DNA of 64,000 nt, taken from positions 8,459,371 through 8,523,370 of the forward strand of contig NC_072472.1 in NCBI RefSeq assembly GCF_027596085.1. Direction: 5' to 3'. Source of the DNA: Anoplopoma fimbria. Taxonomy: Eukaryota; Chordata; Actinopteri; Perciformes; Anoplopomatidae. Position numbers and translations under genes: made by a program. Each line of letters opens with the position of its first letter. Position 1 is the stretch's first letter. This document shows positions 62,496 to 64,000 of the stretch, piece after piece. Under the pieces are notes generated by a model. The model was given only the letters and a program-made list of their open reading frames with translations, was not told the origin of the DNA and made no database searches.

Positions 62496-63779
62496 CTCAC
62501 TTACTCACCGATGCACATGCACATGCAAATGCAACCGGTAGCATGAGCCTCCTGGCGCAGATAATTATGAGTCATACTCCATGACATGGAAACCCCGGTG
62601 TCATACTTGATTAGAAAGCCAGCCTCGCTTCAAGGGATACAGGATTGAAATATCTGACCGTACATCCTTGGAGGCTCTTTAACCTTATTTCAGCAGCAGC
62701 TGGTCGGTAGCCAAACCATCCCAGGCGGATGCAGCTGCCCAATCTGCTCTGTTCAGCTGCTTAGTAACAGTGACTTCATGGCTCATACTCCTATTAAACA
62801 TGTTAGACCGGCAGCTCACATGGTTTCTTTTCATCTTTTTGAACAAAAGTGGGAATAATAATTCATTTTCAGCATTATGAGCAATAGTGTAAAGCAGCTG
62901 AAGTGTGTTTTCTCCTGCAGCTTCAGGCTCATCCTAGCAATTGAAAAAAAAGAGTCTTGAATGTAAGCCTTTGTCTTTGCTCTCTTCTGATCAGCCTGTG
63001 CATGTAGCCAAAGGTTCACTCCTGCTCCCTGCTGCTGTGAATAACAAAGACAAAGGTTTGCAGTCTGGGCTTCCATGTTTCTAATATACAATAATACATT
63101 TGTGTCATACATGTAGTTGTGTCCTATAATTCAACTGGCAGACTGGCTGATATGTTACATAGACTCAAGTACAGGTGTGTTGTGAGACATATTTATGGTT
63201 GTTACATTGATATGTTTACATATTACCAAGTCTTAGGAATTATGTTTTGTGACAGAAAAAACAGTACTCAACACATAACAGATGCATAGCAATAACACAG
63301 GTAGCGATGGGATTATCAGTGGACAGTAATTATTTTGTCTGTTATTAACAGTACTTTCATCTCATCTTTTCGAATGGGGTTTTTGCCAATGCAAAACTCA
63401 CTTGGAACTTGTCAGACCTTATGTATTTTCCGTTTGAATTAACTCCTATCGACTTGCCTGTGCAACAGTGGCCCACTTACCCACTTCTTCAAAGATCTCG
63501 CTCGCTCTCACTGGCAAATCTACGAAGACTGGATTCGGCAAAACTCTGTCCTATCTGCTGTCATTCCATCATGCCTGGATGCACATGCACTTAAGCCAGT
63601 GGAATCAAGAGAGCTATAGTCTTAGGGGGGACGTTTATTTTACTAGCTGGCCTACTTTACATCCATTTTTAATATATAGAGGGGGGATTGTCTCCTGCTT
63701 TGTTGCAGCATTGCTGCTGTCCTTGCTTTAAAAGCCTCATTAAGTTGGGGCAATATCCTGTTAGTGAGCATCTTGACCA

Positions 63780-63810
63780 TTCATTCATTCATTCATTCAT
63801 TTATTCATTC
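63780..63810 (+). repeat. (ATTC)n microsatellite
   Basis: About seven near-perfect tetranucleotide units. Confidence 0.9.
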
Positions 63811-64000
63811 AGAAGGTTCAATGCCAAATCTTTGCTCATTATTAGCTAAAGAATACCAGACAACTCCCAAAGAATGACTTTTCTAAACTGGATGTTTTGT
63901 TTTTATGGTTTGCAGCTATGATGACACCGCTGACATTGAAAACCAGACAGTTTGAGCTGTCTGATAGCTCCACTGCCTCCCAGTCAGTCTGCTCTGTCCA

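Larger units (their letters stand above)
61260..64000. other. Intergenic end of window, no gene recognised
   Basis: Short frames without domains. A SINE-like fragment (ttgatccccggctccgctag, gtgtccttgggaaagac) lies at 62372-62495 and an ATTC tetranucleotide tract at 63780-63810. Confidence 0.45.

Overview
The window looks like a teleost fish chromosome segment, probably from a spiny-rayed lineage. The evidence is intron-rich vertebrate genes with GT-AG splice sites, L2 LINE pieces ending in the usual fish 3' tail with a short (TGTAATG)-like repeat, a tRNA-derived SINE, Tc1/mariner-type MITEs flanked by TA, and many AT, CA/TG and pentanucleotide microsatellites. No bacterial, phage or CRISPR features were seen.

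Three protein-coding genes were reconstructed exon by exon. (1) 900-10839, plus strand: slc37a2-like, a sugar-phosphate/phosphate exchanger of the major facilitator superfamily. Its first coding exon lies upstream of the window; 17 further exons give 479 residues ending in KEI-stop. (2) 25841-34656, minus strand: an SLC6 Na+/Cl--dependent transporter of the GABA-transporter-2 group (slc6a13-like). It has 14 coding exons and 609 residues, and it uses two non-canonical GC-AG introns. (3) 45156-56846, plus strand: jakmip2, a coiled-coil protein of the Janus-kinase and microtubule-interacting family. It has 22 coding exons and 822 residues and ends in a short hydrophobic tail exon; 3' UTR and possible alternative last exons extend to about 60.6 kb.

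Layout: slc37a2 (0-11.1 kb); a 14.7 kb repeat-bearing gap (11.1-25.8 kb) with a SINE, a locally repeated unit and a rearranged L2 element; the SLC6 gene (25.8-34.7 kb); a divergent intergenic region with two MITEs (34.7-37.3 kb); a GC-rich segment that may hold a jakmip2 5' exon (37.3-38.2 kb); a long 5' region or intron (38.2-45 kb); jakmip2 coding exons (45.2-56.9 kb); its 3' region; and a final gene-free stretch. The three genes are not a functional pathway. Two are membrane transporters with unrelated substrates and the third is a neuronal trafficking protein.

No wholly new biological system is evident. The most interesting points are a fold-back, template-switch-like insertion inside the L2 element, the two GC-AG introns and changed substrate-site residues in the SLC6 gene, a perfect 20-bp inverted repeat in one of its introns, and a possible alternative hydrophobic C-terminus for jakmip2. 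Family comparisons come from memory of human homologues; no alignment was run.
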